NCBI GenBank assembly: GCA_020636255.1
Contig: JACJYE010000007.1
Coordinates: forward strand, 310,001 to 374,000
DNA from: Lewinellaceae bacterium
GTDB lineage: Bacteria > Bacteroidota > Bacteroidia > Chitinophagales > Saprospiraceae
Length of the DNA stretch: 64,000 nt
Direction of reading: 5' to 3'
Positions 16,979 to 27,620 of the stretch are shown here, piece by piece. Both the position numbers and the translations under genes were made by a program. Numbering within the stretch: position 1 is the first letter of the stretch; each line of letters opens with the position of its first letter. The notes beneath the pieces are model-generated. The model had not been told where the DNA came from. It saw nothing but the letters and a program-made list of their open reading frames with translations, and ran no database searches.

Positions 16979-18832
16979 ATGAATAGATACAGACTGACAC
17001 TATTGCTCTCCTGCTGGCTGCTGGCCGGAACAAGCCTGAGCTTTGGCCAGGACAGGATCAGCCGCATCGAGCCGCCCAACTGGTGGGTGGGTATGAAAAA
17101 CCCGGCCCTGCAACTCATGGTGCATGGCAATGCTATTTCAGCTCTGCACCCCTCCATCGATTACCCCGGCGTCCGCATCGAGCGGGTGATTCAGGTAGAG
17201 AACCCCAACTACCTGTTCATCAACCTGCTGATAGAACCGCAGGCCCGGCCCGGCAAGCTGGAGATGGCCTTCAGCCACGACGGCAGGGTAGTGGAGCGCC
17301 ACTCCTACGAACTGCGGGCCCGCGCACCCGGCGCTGCTGAGATAGAGGGCTTCACCAATGCCGATGCCATGTACCTCATTACGCCCGACCGCTTCGCCAA
17401 CGGCGACCCCGATAACGATCTCGTGGCGGGCATGCGGGAAAAGCCTAACCGCCAGAATCCCGGCGGCCGCCACGGGGGCGATATCAAAGGCATGATCAAC
17501 AGCCTGGATTACATCGCCGGCATGGGCTTTACCGCCATCTGGCTGAACCCCGTGCTGGAGAACGATATGCAGGAGTATTCCTACCATGGCTATTCCACGA
17601 CCGACTTCTACAAGGTGGACTCCCGCTTTGGCACCAATGCGTTGTACAAACAGCTGGCCGATGCAGCCCGTGCCAAAGGCATCAAGATGATCATGGATAT
17701 GATCGCCAACCACTGTGGGTCGGAACACTGGTGGATGAAGGACCTGCCTACTCACGACTGGATCAATTTCCAGGACGGCTTCGTGCCGACCAACCACCGC
17801 AAGCCTGTTATTCAGGACCCCTACGTTTCTCAATACGACTACACCCATTTTGCCGACGGCTGGTTCGTGGCCACCATGCCCGACCTCAACCAGCGCAACG
17901 AGCTGATGGCGGCCTACCTCATCCAGAACTCGATCTGGTGGGTCGAATACCTGGGCCTTGCAGGCATCCGCATGGATACCTACCCCTATCCGGATAAGGA
18001 TTTCATGGCCGACTGGTCGTGCGCGGTCATGGCGGAATACCCCAACCTCAATATCGTTGGCGAAGAGTGGGTCGGCAATCCCGATTACGTGTCCTTCTGG
18101 CAGCGGGGCAAGAAAAACCCCAACGGGTACACCTCCTGCCTGCCCAGCCTGATGGACTTCCCGCTCCAGGAAGCTATGCGCGACGGGCTGAATATGAGGA
18201 ACCAGGGGCAGGCCATGGTGCCGCTCTACGAAATGCTGGCGCGTGACTTCCTCTATGCCGACCCTTACAACCTCGTCGTTTTTCCCGACAACCACGACAT
18301 GAGCCGCTTCTATACCCAGGTCAACGAAGATTTTGGCCTGTTTAAAATGGGCCTGGTTTACGTTATGGTGACGCGTGGCATCCCCCAGGTCTATTACGGC
18401 ACTGAAGTGCTGATGGCCAACCCCGGCACTACCGACCACGGCATTATTCGCAGCGATTTCCCCGGCGGCTGGGCCGGCGACACGGCCGATGCCTTTACCG
18501 GGCAGGGGTTGACGGACAAACAGAAAGAAGCCCAGGCTTTCGTCAAAAAACTGGCCAACTGGCGAAAAACGGCGGAGGTGGTGCATACCGGCAAGCTGAT
18601 GCACTACGTACCGCAAAATGGCGTTTACGTGCTGTTCCGCTACAACGCCACCGATAAACTTATGGCCGTTTTCAACTGGAACAAGGAAGAGGCCAAGCTC
18701 GATCCGGGCCGCTTTTCCGAGATGCTGAATGGCGTCAACAGGGGCAAGGATGTGCTGAGCGGCGCGGCTTTCGATATGAAGGGTGCCATCGTGCTTCCGG
18801 CCCGGGGCCCGCTGATCCTGGAGTTGGAGTAA
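16979..18832 (+). CDS. Exported GH13 alpha-amylase family enzyme (neopullulanase/cyclomaltodextrinase-like)
   Basis: The 617-residue protein has a signal peptide (~1-23, LLLSCWLLAGTSLSFGQ). A beta-sandwich N-domain (~25-115) of the cyclomaltodextrinase/SusA type (IEPPNWWVGMKNPALQLMVHG) precedes a GH13 barrel. The conserved regions are visible: DMIANHCGS, GIRMDTYPYP with nucleophile Asp333, VGEEWVG with acid/base Glu362, and FPDNHDMSRF with Asp440. A small C-terminal beta domain closes the protein. It is expected to hydrolyse alpha-1,4-glucans or cyclodextrins in the periplasm or at the outer membrane. No SusC/SusD pair is present nearby, so it is not part of a recognisable starch utilisation locus. 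A perfect hairpin follows the stop codon. Confidence 0.92.
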   Translation: MNRYRLTLLLSCWLLAGTSLSFGQDRISRIEPPNWWVGMKNPALQLMVHGNAISALHPSIDYPGVRIERVIQVENPNYLFINLLIEPQARPGKLEMAFSHDGRVVERHSYELRARAPGAAEIEGFTNADAMYLITPDRFANGDPDNDLVAGMREKPNRQNPGGRHGGDIKGMINSLDYIAGMGFTAIWLNPVLENDMQEYSYHGYSTTDFYKVDSRFGTNALYKQLADAARAKGIKMIMDMIANHCGSEHWWMKDLPTHDWINFQDGFVPTNHRKPVIQDPYVSQYDYTHFADGWFVATMPDLNQRNELMAAYLIQNSIWWVEYLGLAGIRMDTYPYPDKDFMADWSCAVMAEYPNLNIVGEEWVGNPDYVSFWQRGKKNPNGYTSCLPSLMDFPLQEAMRDGLNMRNQGQAMVPLYEMLARDFLYADPYNLVVFPDNHDMSRFYTQVNEDFGLFKMGLVYVMVTRGIPQVYYGTEVLMANPGTTDHGIIRSDFPGGWAGDTADAFTGQGLTDKQKEAQAFVKKLANWRKTAEVVHTGKLMHYVPQNGVYVLFRYNATDKLMAVFNWNKEEAKLDPGRFSEMLNGVNRGKDVLSGAAFDMKGAIVLPARGPLILELE

Positions 18833-18839
18833 CGAAGAA

Positions 18840-18871
18840 GTCCCGTTAGGTTTGTACAAACCTAACGGGAC
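18840..18871. terminator. Perfect palindromic terminator after the amylase gene
   Basis: A 32-nt perfect palindrome (GTCCCGTTAGGTTTGT and its complement) starts 8 nt after the amylase stop and is followed by a T/A-rich stretch. It separates the amylase from the OsmC gene. Confidence 0.75.
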
Positions 18872-18898
18872 TATTAACTAACCAATAAACAATTTTTA

Positions 18899-19333
18899 AT
18901 GAAAAGAAGAGCAAACGCAGTCTGGCGCGGCACCGGGCTGGAAGGTTCAGGTACAATGACTACCCACAGCGGAGCTTTGAGCAATCAACCCTATTCCACT
19001 AAGCTCAGGTTTCAGGATGAGGAAGGCAAAGCGGGCACCAACCCGGAAGAGCTGATCGCTGCCGCCCATGCCGGTTGCTTTAGCATGGCCCTCAGTTTTC
19101 AGCTGGCGAATAACGGATTCACTGCCGAAGAACTGCGCACCGATGCCGTACTGACGATGGAAAAAGAAGAAAGCGGCTGGTCGATCAAAGCCGTGCATCT
19201 GAAGCTGGCCGGAAAAGTGCCGGGCATTACCGAAGAGAAGTTCCTGGAACTGGCGGGTAATGCCAAAAAGGGGTGCCCGGTTTCCAAAGTGCTGAATGCG
19301 GAGATCACGCTGGAGGCTGTCCTGGAAGCCTAG
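18899..19333 (+). CDS. OsmC-family peroxidase (OsmC subfamily)
   Basis: 144 residues, the usual length. The two redox cysteines of the family are present: Cys60 in AAAHAGCFSMAL (peroxidatic) and Cys126 in KKGCPVSKVL (resolving). TNPEELIAAAHAGC is the signature of the OsmC rather than the Ohr branch. It reduces organic hydroperoxides in the cytoplasm as a dimer, probably with lipoyl or thiol reductants. It stands alone after the amylase terminator, so no operon partner suggests a specific stress. An alternative role as a general thiol-dependent hydroperoxidase is not distinguishable here. Confidence 0.9.
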   Translation: MKRRANAVWRGTGLEGSGTMTTHSGALSNQPYSTKLRFQDEEGKAGTNPEELIAAAHAGCFSMALSFQLANNGFTAEELRTDAVLTMEKEESGWSIKAVHLKLAGKVPGITEEKFLELAGNAKKGCPVSKVLNAEITLEAVLEA

Positions 19334-19404
19334 CCCTGTCAGCGGTAGTAGGATCGCGTGAGTTATCCTGGATTTTCGTAAGATATCCGGTACTGATGCT
19401 ATGG

Positions 19405-19615
19405 GGCTGCCTCAGAAGCGCCTGCATAAGGAAAGCCTGCCAAAAAAAGGCCTTAGCGCCCTTGGCGGGAACACCCTGTGATTATCCCGCGAAGGCCGCG
19501 AAGGTAACGCGAAGTACGCCAAATGTGGGGTATAAAAGGCCTTAGCGTTCTTTGCGAAGCCTTTGCGTCCGCGGTTTTACATTTGCCGGGAGCACCGCTT
19601 ACTTCTGAGACAGCC
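19405..19615. repeat. Fold-back element rich in GCGAAG/TTTGCG words (copy A)
   Basis: Outer inverted arms 19405-19418 and 19602-19615 match at 13 of 14 positions (GGCTGCCTCAGAAG). Inside lie CGCGAAGGCCGCGAAGG and, inverted, TTGCGAAGCCTTTGCGTCCGCGG. The left motif AAAGCCTGCCAAA and the right motif GCGGTTTTACATTTGCCGGGA recur in the element at 27418-27527. It fills the non-coding gap 19334-19650; no gene was seen there. Confidence 0.65.
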
Positions 19616-19650
19616 TCATATACGCTGCCTTTCAGGGGTTAGCATAACTT

Positions 19651-21498
19651 CTAATACTTCAATTCCTCAACCATCTGCCTGGCGGAAGGCAATTCCGGGT
19701 CGAGGGCCAGTGCCTTTCGGTAGTTTTCCAGTGCCTTTTCCCTGTCGCCGGCCTTGAGATAGGCCTCGCCCAGGCTGTCATAGCCATTCGCCTCCTGCGG
19801 AAAGAGGCGGGTGTTGGCCTGGAAAACCGTGATGGCCTGATCCAGAAGGCCTTCTTCCATTAGTTCATAGCCCATCCGGTTCAGCATAGCGGGTTCCAGT
19901 TCGCCATAACCCCCTTTCTCCATGAGCCGGTTTATATTTTCTTCCAGGTAGGCTCCACCTTGCGCTTTCAGGTATGGGTATAAATAATTTTCTACCGGCA
20001 GTTGGGCTTCGGGCGCCGGCCTGCCTGCCAGCGCCAGGCGCAGGCGGCGGGAGATGTGCTCGGCCACCATCCTGTCCGTATTGGCCAGCACGATGAGGGT
20101 GTAACCTTCGTGGAAATACAGTTCAACTACGGCGCTCACACCGGGGCCGCCGCCCGCATAACCCGAGCCGCTGCCCGGATGGGCCAGCGCTTCCGCCCAG
20201 GAGGGGCCACCGGGCAGAAAATCGTTGATGAGCAGGGCTTTCATGTCGTCGTTCAGCAGGGTGTTGGTGTAGAACAGCGCATGGAAAAAGGACAGCAGGT
20301 CAGCGCAGCTCGCGTACATGCCGCCGTCGGGCGTGGGGTACTCCAGCCGGGCCGTGTAGTCTTCCCTTTCGCTGCTGAGCGTAAAGCGGTAGCTCTGAGC
20401 TTCACCTTCTATGTTTTCGGCTATATCGTAGTACGTGCTGCTGGCGCCGATGGGGCCCAGTATCTGTTCCTGGAGCAACTGCCGGAATGGCTTGCCCATG
20501 GTTTTTTCCAGGATGGCGCCGAGCACGATATAACCGTAGTTGGAATAGGCCTGATCGGCGCCCGGCTCGAACAGGAGCGGCTTCTCTCTCAGCAGCGGCA
20601 GGATGTCGTTGATATCCTTGTAACTGCGGATGTTGTCGAGGTACTCGGGGATGAATATGTCCTGGAAGCCCGAGCTGTGGTTGAGCAGGTGGCGTATGGT
20701 GATCTTTTGGGCGATGCTGTCGGGGAAGCCGAGGCCGAAGCGGGCGAGCTTATCATCGAGGGAGAGCACCCCTTGCTGCACCTGCTGAAGGATCAGGGTA
20801 GCCGTATAATCCTTGTTGATCGAGCCTATCCTGAACCTGGTGGCCATTGTGTTGGCCAGCTTGCGGGTATCGTCGGCGTAGCCGAAAGCCTCTTCGTAAA
20901 AAGGTTTACCGTCTTTGGCCAGCAGGACGGCGCCGGAAAACCAGCCCATATCCGCATAGGCCTGAGCGATCTCTTGGGCCTTATGGGCCAGTTCGGCAGG
21001 GGTGGCAGGGGTTGGACGCGAAGCCTGGGCTTTACCGCCGGAGCGCTCTGGCCAGATGGGGGCAGCGGCCGAAGCAGGCTCAAGCGTCATATCTATGGCC
21101 AGGCCATTGATGAGGTGCGGCGGGCTGTCGCCCAGATAAAGGGTAGCATCGAGCCAGTTGCCTTCGGCGCTCAGTAGTTTGAGCTGGTATTCGAACGGCC
21201 CTGCCTGGGCGGCTTCATATAAGGCCAGCGGCGCATCGTTCTCGTGGATGCTGGATAGTATATCGGCCAGGCGGGCCAAACCGCGCTTGTCGATCAGCGC
21301 CTGGGTAAAGAGCTGCCGAATGGCGTCCTCGCTCTTGCTTCCGCCTTCATTGACGGTAGAGAGGAACTGTAGCACCTGGCTTCCTCCCGCACTTTCACGG
21401 AGCTGGGCCAGGCTGAGCGCGGGAGCCTGCTGGGCGGGCAACAGGCCGTACAGGCAACAAAAAACAAGGGTGGCGATCGGTTTTGATAACTTTTTCAT
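19651..21498 (-). CDS. Exported serine hydrolase (class C beta-lactamase/DD-peptidase fold) with C-terminal TPR
   Basis: The 615-residue protein has a signal peptide (~1-22) and a helical N-region (~25-150). A serine beta-lactamase-like domain (~170-510) shows all three motifs: Ser226-I-N-Lys229, Tyr318-Ser-Asn320 and a GGGPG strand at ~449-453 in the KTG position. A tail (~530-615) contains a clear TPR unit (NGYDSLGEAYLKAGDREKAL). Enzymes of this type act as D-aminopeptidases, esterases or carboxypeptidases; antibiotic resistance should not be inferred. It is divergent from the LytS/LytTR pair, which may regulate it or respond to its products. Confidence 0.88.
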   Translation of the reverse strand: MKKLSKPIATLVFCCLYGLLPAQQAPALSLAQLRESAGGSQVLQFLSTVNEGGSKSEDAIRQLFTQALIDKRGLARLADILSSIHENDAPLALYEAAQAGPFEYQLKLLSAEGNWLDATLYLGDSPPHLINGLAIDMTLEPASAAAPIWPERSGGKAQASRPTPATPAELAHKAQEIAQAYADMGWFSGAVLLAKDGKPFYEEAFGYADDTRKLANTMATRFRIGSINKDYTATLILQQVQQGVLSLDDKLARFGLGFPDSIAQKITIRHLLNHSSGFQDIFIPEYLDNIRSYKDINDILPLLREKPLLFEPGADQAYSNYGYIVLGAILEKTMGKPFRQLLQEQILGPIGASSTYYDIAENIEGEAQSYRFTLSSEREDYTARLEYPTPDGGMYASCADLLSFFHALFYTNTLLNDDMKALLINDFLPGGPSWAEALAHPGSGSGYAGGGPGVSAVVELYFHEGYTLIVLANTDRMVAEHISRRLRLALAGRPAPEAQLPVENYLYPYLKAQGGAYLEENINRLMEKGGYGELEPAMLNRMGYELMEEGLLDQAITVFQANTRLFPQEANGYDSLGEAYLKAGDREKALENYRKALALDPELPSARQMVEELKY

Positions 21499-21757
21499 GG
21501 TAACAGTGGGTTTGTCAGGCTTCCAAACAAGCGCTGATGGTTATTTTGGGTACAAAAGAACCGGAAAGCCGCCGGTTTTCCCAATGCCTGGTGCGTTTGC
21601 CCGGCAGGAAGTGATGAATGGGCCGGGTATTGATATTGAAGGATGTATGCCGGGTGTTGATCGCAGGCGCCCGATGTTCGGCGTGCTTGTCATAACATAA
21701 AAAGCGCCCTTCGTACCAAATACTGGCTTGTTCAGCTTGTAATGCGGATATTGCGGT

Positions 21758-22810
21758 ATGGCCGGAAAATGGATAGAACCGTTCTTGCACCTCGCTTTTT
21801 GGTTGTTCTGCTTTTGGGTGCTGTATACCGCTTTTTCGTTCGAGCGCGTGGAGGTCGTCATCGAGAATGGCGTAGAGCGGAGCTTGTATTCCCGCGACAC
21901 GGGGGCGGCCCTCTTTATCGTCGCCACTTTGATGGTGAAGATGGTAGTGTTTTACGCCGTTGCCTTTTTCCTGTTGCCGCGTTTCCTCCGGCAGCGGCGC
22001 TGGGGGGCCCTGTCAGGGCTGCTGGCCGCGTTGTCCTTTGGCTGCTTTCTGGCAGAGTATTTACTACAGCCCATAGCCACCGGCCATTATTTTCGCAGTA
22101 CGCTGCCGATAGGCGTTTTATTATATCTGCTGGTCCTGTTAGCGGCTGTGGCCTATCGCCTGGGGAGAGACTGGTGGCGCCACGAACGCCTGCGGGCACA
22201 GCTGGTAGAAGAGCGCCTTTCTGCCGAGTTGAACTACCTCAAGGCTCAGGTACACCCCCATTTCCTGTTCAATACGCTGAACAACCTCTACGCACTGGCG
22301 GCGCGGGAGAACAGCCCTGCCTTAACGGACGGCATCGCCGGACTGGCAGGCCTGCTGCGTTATGTGATCTACGATTGCCAGGCCGCGTACGTGCCCCTGT
22401 CCAAAGAGGTACAATTCCTGAACAGCATCGTCGAAATGCAAAACCTCCGCCTCGACGAGCAGGACGACGTGATGGTCGCCCTCAATGTAAGCGGGCCTTA
22501 TCAGGATAAAAAGATCGCCCCGCTGCTCCTGGCCCCTTTTGTGGAAAATGCCTTCAAACACGGCATCCGTTACGGGCATAGCGCTTTTGTGAAAATAGAG
22601 CTCGCCGTCGAGGGGCCCTTTTTGCATTTCAAAGTGGTGAATACTAATTTTAGCAGGCCCGGAGGGCAGAGCAGCAGCAAAGGCGGCATTGGGCTGGACA
22701 ACGTCAGGCGCAGGCTCAGCCTGCTTTACCCCGACAGGCACCAGCTCGTGCTGGATGCTCAGGAGAACACCTTTACCGCCTACCTTCAACTGCAACTCGA
22801 TGAAGCATGA
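21758..22810 (+). CDS. LytS-type sensor histidine kinase
   Basis: 350 residues: four predicted membrane helices (~9-27, 50-73, 82-104, 114-134), then the His_kinase domain with His168 in HPHFLFNTLNNLYAL and an ATPase domain (ENAFKHGIRYGH, GGIGLDNVRRRLSLLYPD). There is no separate extracellular sensor domain, so the signal is probably read in the membrane. The stop codon overlaps the start of the response regulator by 11 nt, which implies a translationally coupled pair. The intergenic DNA upstream (21499-21757) holds no gene; two CCGGGTRTTGAT words at 21623 and 21650 are possible regulator sites. Confidence 0.9.
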   Translation: MAGKWIEPFLHLAFWLFCFWVLYTAFSFERVEVVIENGVERSLYSRDTGAALFIVATLMVKMVVFYAVAFFLLPRFLRQRRWGALSGLLAALSFGCFLAEYLLQPIATGHYFRSTLPIGVLLYLLVLLAAVAYRLGRDWWRHERLRAQLVEERLSAELNYLKAQVHPHFLFNTLNNLYALAARENSPALTDGIAGLAGLLRYVIYDCQAAYVPLSKEVQFLNSIVEMQNLRLDEQDDVMVALNVSGPYQDKKIAPLLLAPFVENAFKHGIRYGHSAFVKIELAVEGPFLHFKVVNTNFSRPGGQSSSKGGIGLDNVRRRLSLLYPDRHQLVLDAQENTFTAYLQLQLDEA

Positions 22811-23552
22811 CCCACCATATTCGGACAAGATCAGCTGCATCGCCGTCGATGATGAACCCAGGGCGCTGGAAGTGATCCGGTTACACGCGGCAAAGGCCCC
22901 TTTTCTGAGCCTTCAGCGCACCTTCCGCAGCCCGCTGGAAGCGCTGAGCTGGCTGAAGGCCAACCCCGTGCAGCTGGTTTTTCTCGATATCGATATGCCC
23001 GAGATCTCCGGGTTGAACTTCCTGGATCTCGCCGGCCAGCCGCTGATGGCCATTTTTACGACAGCTTATTCGGAATATGCCGTAGAAAGTTACGAGCAAC
23101 AGGCTATCGATTACCTGGTGAAGCCCATCCGCTTCGAGCGCTTCCTGAAAGCCGCCTTGCGCGCTCAGGAATACTGGTTGCACAGAAGGCAGTCGCTGGC
23201 GCCTGTTCCCGGGCAACCGGAAAGCCCGGCGCGGCAGCTGTTCATCAAGAGCGGCGCCAAACACTACCGCCTCGACGTCGCGGATATTCTCTACCTCCAG
23301 AAGGACGGTAACTACGTGTGGTTCCACACGGCCGGGCAGCACGTGCTCTCGCGCTTCAGCGTACGCCAGGCCCTGGAGATGCTGCCGGCATCCGAATTCC
23401 AACAGGTGCACCGGTCCTACATCGTCGGTTTAAGGCATATAGAGGTGGTAGAACCCCATCAGGTGAAGGTTGGCGGGCAGGTAGTGCCGGTGGCAAAAGC
23501 GTACCGTGAGGCTTTGTGGAGTGCCCTGGAAAAGAGCGGGGAAAAGTTTTGA
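22800..23552 (+). CDS. LytTR-family response regulator
   Basis: 250 residues from ATG 22800, which overlaps the end of the kinase gene; a longer in-frame start at 22689 lies inside the kinase and is rejected. The receiver domain (~11-125) has the acidic pair VDDEP, phospho-acceptor Asp63 in FLDIDMPEISG, TTAY and the conserved Lys of LVKPI. The DNA-binding domain is LytTR (~150-250), shown by FIKSGAKHYRLDVADILYLQ and FQQVHRSYIV. It is the cognate partner of the kinase. LytTR proteins bind pairs of short direct repeats; the target is unknown, and the divergent serine hydrolase gene is the nearest candidate. Confidence 0.92.
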   Translation: MKHDPPYSDKISCIAVDDEPRALEVIRLHAAKAPFLSLQRTFRSPLEALSWLKANPVQLVFLDIDMPEISGLNFLDLAGQPLMAIFTTAYSEYAVESYEQQAIDYLVKPIRFERFLKAALRAQEYWLHRRQSLAPVPGQPESPARQLFIKSGAKHYRLDVADILYLQKDGNYVWFHTAGQHVLSRFSVRQALEMLPASEFQQVHRSYIVGLRHIEVVEPHQVKVGGQVVPVAKAYREALWSALEKSGEKF

Positions 23553-23570
23553 CGAGTGGAAAAACAACGA

Positions 23571-23589
23571 TGGCCCGAAAGCCGGGCCA
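23571..23589. terminator. Hairpin between convergent lytT-like and sdhB genes
   Basis: TGGCCCG-N5-CGGGCCA, 18 nt after the regulator stop and 69 nt beyond the sdhB stop. The stem is short and lacks a strong T-run, so the call is tentative. Confidence 0.45.
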
Positions 23590-23657
23590 CCCTATGTGTT
23601 GATGCCAGCGGATGGGGCGTCGAGCCTGCGCTCAACCCCCATTCGCAGCATATTATT

Positions 23658-24410
23658 TCAGAGCTTTGCTTCCGAGCGTAAAGAGGAAGAAAGGAATTCC
23701 CGGTTGAGGCGGGCGATGTTTTCCACCGTGATGCCCTTGGGGCATTCCGCTTCGCAGGCCGTGATATTGGAGCACATGCCAAAGCCTTCCAGGTCCATCT
23801 GTTTGACCATAGCCTGGGCGCGGTGTTTTGCTTCCACTTTACCCTGCGGCAGCAGTGCCAGGTGTGACACCTTGGCGCTGACGAACAGCATGGCCGATGC
23901 GTTGGGGCAGGCGGCGATGCAGGCCCCGCAGCCGATGCAGGCAGCAGCGTCGAACGACTGGCTTGCCGTATCCTTGTCGATGGGGATGGCATTGGCATCC
24001 TGGGCAGCGCCGGTATTGACAGAAATATAACCGCCGGCCTGAATGATGCGGTCCATAGCGGAGCGGTCTACCCCCAGGTCTTTCATCACCGGGAAGGCGC
24101 TGGCGCGGAAGGGCTCGATCACGATCGTTTCCCCGTCCCTGAAGTGGCGCATGTGCAGCTGGCAGGTCGTCGTGCCGGGCAGCGGGCCGTGCGGCTCGCC
24201 GTTGATCACCATGCCGCAGGTGCCGCAGATGCCTTCGCGGCAGTCGTGTTCAAATACGACCGGCTCTTCTTTTTTTGCGATCAGCTCTTCGTTGAGCACG
24301 TCCAGCATTTCCAGGAATGACATGTGCGGGTTGGCTTCCACCTGGTAGGTTTCGAACCGCCCCCTTTCTTTGGGGCCTTTTTGCCGCCATATTTTGAGTG
24401 TGAGTTTCAT
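23658..24410 (-). CDS. sdhB: Succinate dehydrogenase / fumarate reductase iron-sulfur subunit
   Basis: 250 residues. The N-terminal ferredoxin-like domain carries the [2Fe-2S] ligands Cys57, Cys62, Cys65 and Cys83 (DCREGICGTCG, TTCQ). The C-terminal domain carries CIGCGACIAACPN and the later CxxxxxCxxxCPKG cysteines for the [3Fe-4S] and [4Fe-4S] clusters. It passes electrons from SdhA flavin to the membrane quinone site in SdhC. It is the last gene of the sdhCAB operon, 49 bp after sdhA; a small inverted repeat (TAAACCTG-A-CAGGTTTA, 24439-24455) lies in that gap. Bacteroidota use menaquinone, consistent with mqnC in this window. Confidence 0.95.
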   Translation of the reverse strand: MKLTLKIWRQKGPKERGRFETYQVEANPHMSFLEMLDVLNEELIAKKEEPVVFEHDCREGICGTCGMVINGEPHGPLPGTTTCQLHMRHFRDGETIVIEPFRASAFPVMKDLGVDRSAMDRIIQAGGYISVNTGAAQDANAIPIDKDTASQSFDAAACIGCGACIAACPNASAMLFVSAKVSHLALLPQGKVEAKHRAQAMVKQMDLEGFGMCSNITACEAECPKGITVENIARLNREFLSSSLRSEAKL

Positions 24411-24459
24411 TGCTTAGTTTTTTTTAAGATTTTACAGGTAAACCTGACAGGTTTAACCG

Positions 24460-26460
<2,001 letters not shown>

Positions 26461-26513
26461 GGTATCGAGGATTTAAAAAGATTGATCAATAGTGAAGGAC
26501 AAAAACCCGGTTG

Positions 26514-27224
26514 TTACATAAAGAAATACATGTAAATGGGAATGATGGCAAAGCCCAGGGGGACCAGCACCGCATACGCTCTGCCCACCCACTTGATGAG
26601 GGGGGAGTATTTTTTGTGGTTGATGCCCAGGGTCTGGAAAGCGCTCTGAAATCCGTGGTCGAGGTGGAAGGCGATAATGGCCATGGAAACCACGTAAAAG
26701 ATGACGTAGCCCAGGTTTTTGTAGGCTTCCGCAACGACGTAATACAGGTCCTCCGCTTCCTTGCCGTTATAAACGGCCATCGGGGCTTTGCCCAATTTCA
26801 TCTGAAGCCAGAACTGATACATGTGGATGACGATAAAGATAAAGATGATGGTGCCCAGCCACCCCATTTTGGTGGCGGCAAAGGCATTGGCGCCGGCCAC
26901 TTTGTTGACCTTTATAGCGTAACCCTGGCTGCCTCGCGCTTTCCTGTTCCTGCTCCACAATACCCAGCCCTGAAAAGCATGGACGAGGATGGATGCGTAC
27001 AGCAGGTACGAGACTGTTTTGATCAGCGGGTTGGAGGTCATGAACCTGCTGTAAAGGTTAAAGGACCTGCCTAGCTCACCGGCCGGGTCGTGAGCCAGAA
27101 ATGGCAACAACTGCAGGTTGCCGGCCAGGTGGACCATCAAAAAAAGGATGAGAAACAAGCCCGTTAGGCTCATCACCACCTTCCGGCCGATGGAAGAGGC
27201 CAGGAAATCGGAAAACCAACTCAT
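26514..27224 (-). CDS. sdhC: Succinate dehydrogenase cytochrome b subunit (single-anchor, B-type)
   Basis: The 236-residue membrane protein has five predicted helices, opening with SSIGRKVVMSLTGLFLILFL and MVHLAGNLQLL, whose His is a probable haem ligand; further His residues (HAFQGW, HMYQFW, HLDHGFQSAFQTLG) fit a di-haem type B anchor. There is no sdhD, as expected for the Bacteroidota/Bacillus kind. It is the first gene of sdhCAB, with a canonical promoter at 27282-27312 giving a leader of about 50 nt. Confidence 0.94.
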   Translation of the reverse strand: MSWFSDFLASSIGRKVVMSLTGLFLILFLMVHLAGNLQLLPFLAHDPAGELGRSFNLYSRFMTSNPLIKTVSYLLYASILVHAFQGWVLWSRNRKARGSQGYAIKVNKVAGANAFAATKMGWLGTIIFIFIVIHMYQFWLQMKLGKAPMAVYNGKEAEDLYYVVAEAYKNLGYVIFYVVSMAIIAFHLDHGFQSAFQTLGINHKKYSPLIKWVGRAYAVLVPLGFAIIPIYMYFFM

Positions 27225-27281
27225 GTTCTCGTTATTTTGCGTTTTGTTTTTTGCCTGGAACGGTAAATTTTACAAGGCCTA

Positions 27282-27312
27282 CAAATCTATCTCATAAGAT
27301 GCACTTGCCCAA
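27282..27312 (-). promoter_or_regulatory. Promoter of sdhCAB
   Basis: Minus strand: TTG, exactly 20 nt, TAGATTTG. This is a perfect match to the Bacteroidota TTG-N20-TAnnTTTG form, with the predicted transcript start about 52 nt before sdhC. Confidence 0.7.
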
Positions 27313-27417
27313 CTTATGTTCGGGCTAGCTTAAAGGTGGGACTTTATTTAGAATTAGTCAAAATTATAGCAGATGTGAATATGCTCCTGCCCTGGAGATA
27401 CGGGCTTCCTGAAAAGA

Positions 27418-27527
27418 GCCTGCAAAGGGAAAACCTGCCAAATAATTAACCGCAAAGACACAGAGGACGCGGAGAATAACGCATAAACTCTGCGTTCTCT
27501 GCGTCTGCGGTTTAATATTTGCCGGGA
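27418..27527. repeat. Fold-back element with CGCAAAGAC/GCGTCTGCGG arms (copy B)
   Basis: AACCGCAAAGACACAGAGGA on the left pairs with the inverted TCTCTGCGTCTGCGGTT on the right. Its ends share AAACCTGCCAAA and GCGGTTTAATATTTGCCGGGA with the element at 19405-19615. It occupies the 27225-27620 gap, which has no gene; the short minus-strand frame over it is repeat-derived. Confidence 0.65.
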
Positions 27528-27620
27528 ATGCCTCGATTTTTTAACAAAGATGACGGCCCGCTGGGCCCTTAGCCCCTGATTCGCATGACTCATGTGCGAC
27601 ATTGCAGGTGGCGGCGGCGC

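Noticed and set aside
17138..18859. 573-codon minus-strand frame across the amylase gene
   Set aside because: The plus strand carries all four GH13 signature regions in order; the antisense product is low-complexity and His/Val-rich like other mirror frames.
19651..21498. Beta-lactamase resistance gene
   Set aside because: SxxK and YxN motifs define a broad family of serine hydrolases; the TPR tail and exported form do not point to antibiotic hydrolysis.
24439..24455. Terminator between sdhA and sdhB
   Set aside because: The stem is only 8 bp, followed on the transcribed strand by A residues rather than U; the genes look co-transcribed.
27354..27602. 82-codon minus-strand hypothetical gene
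   Set aside because: It lies over the fold-back repeat, is Arg/Ser-rich without structure and has no neighbour context.
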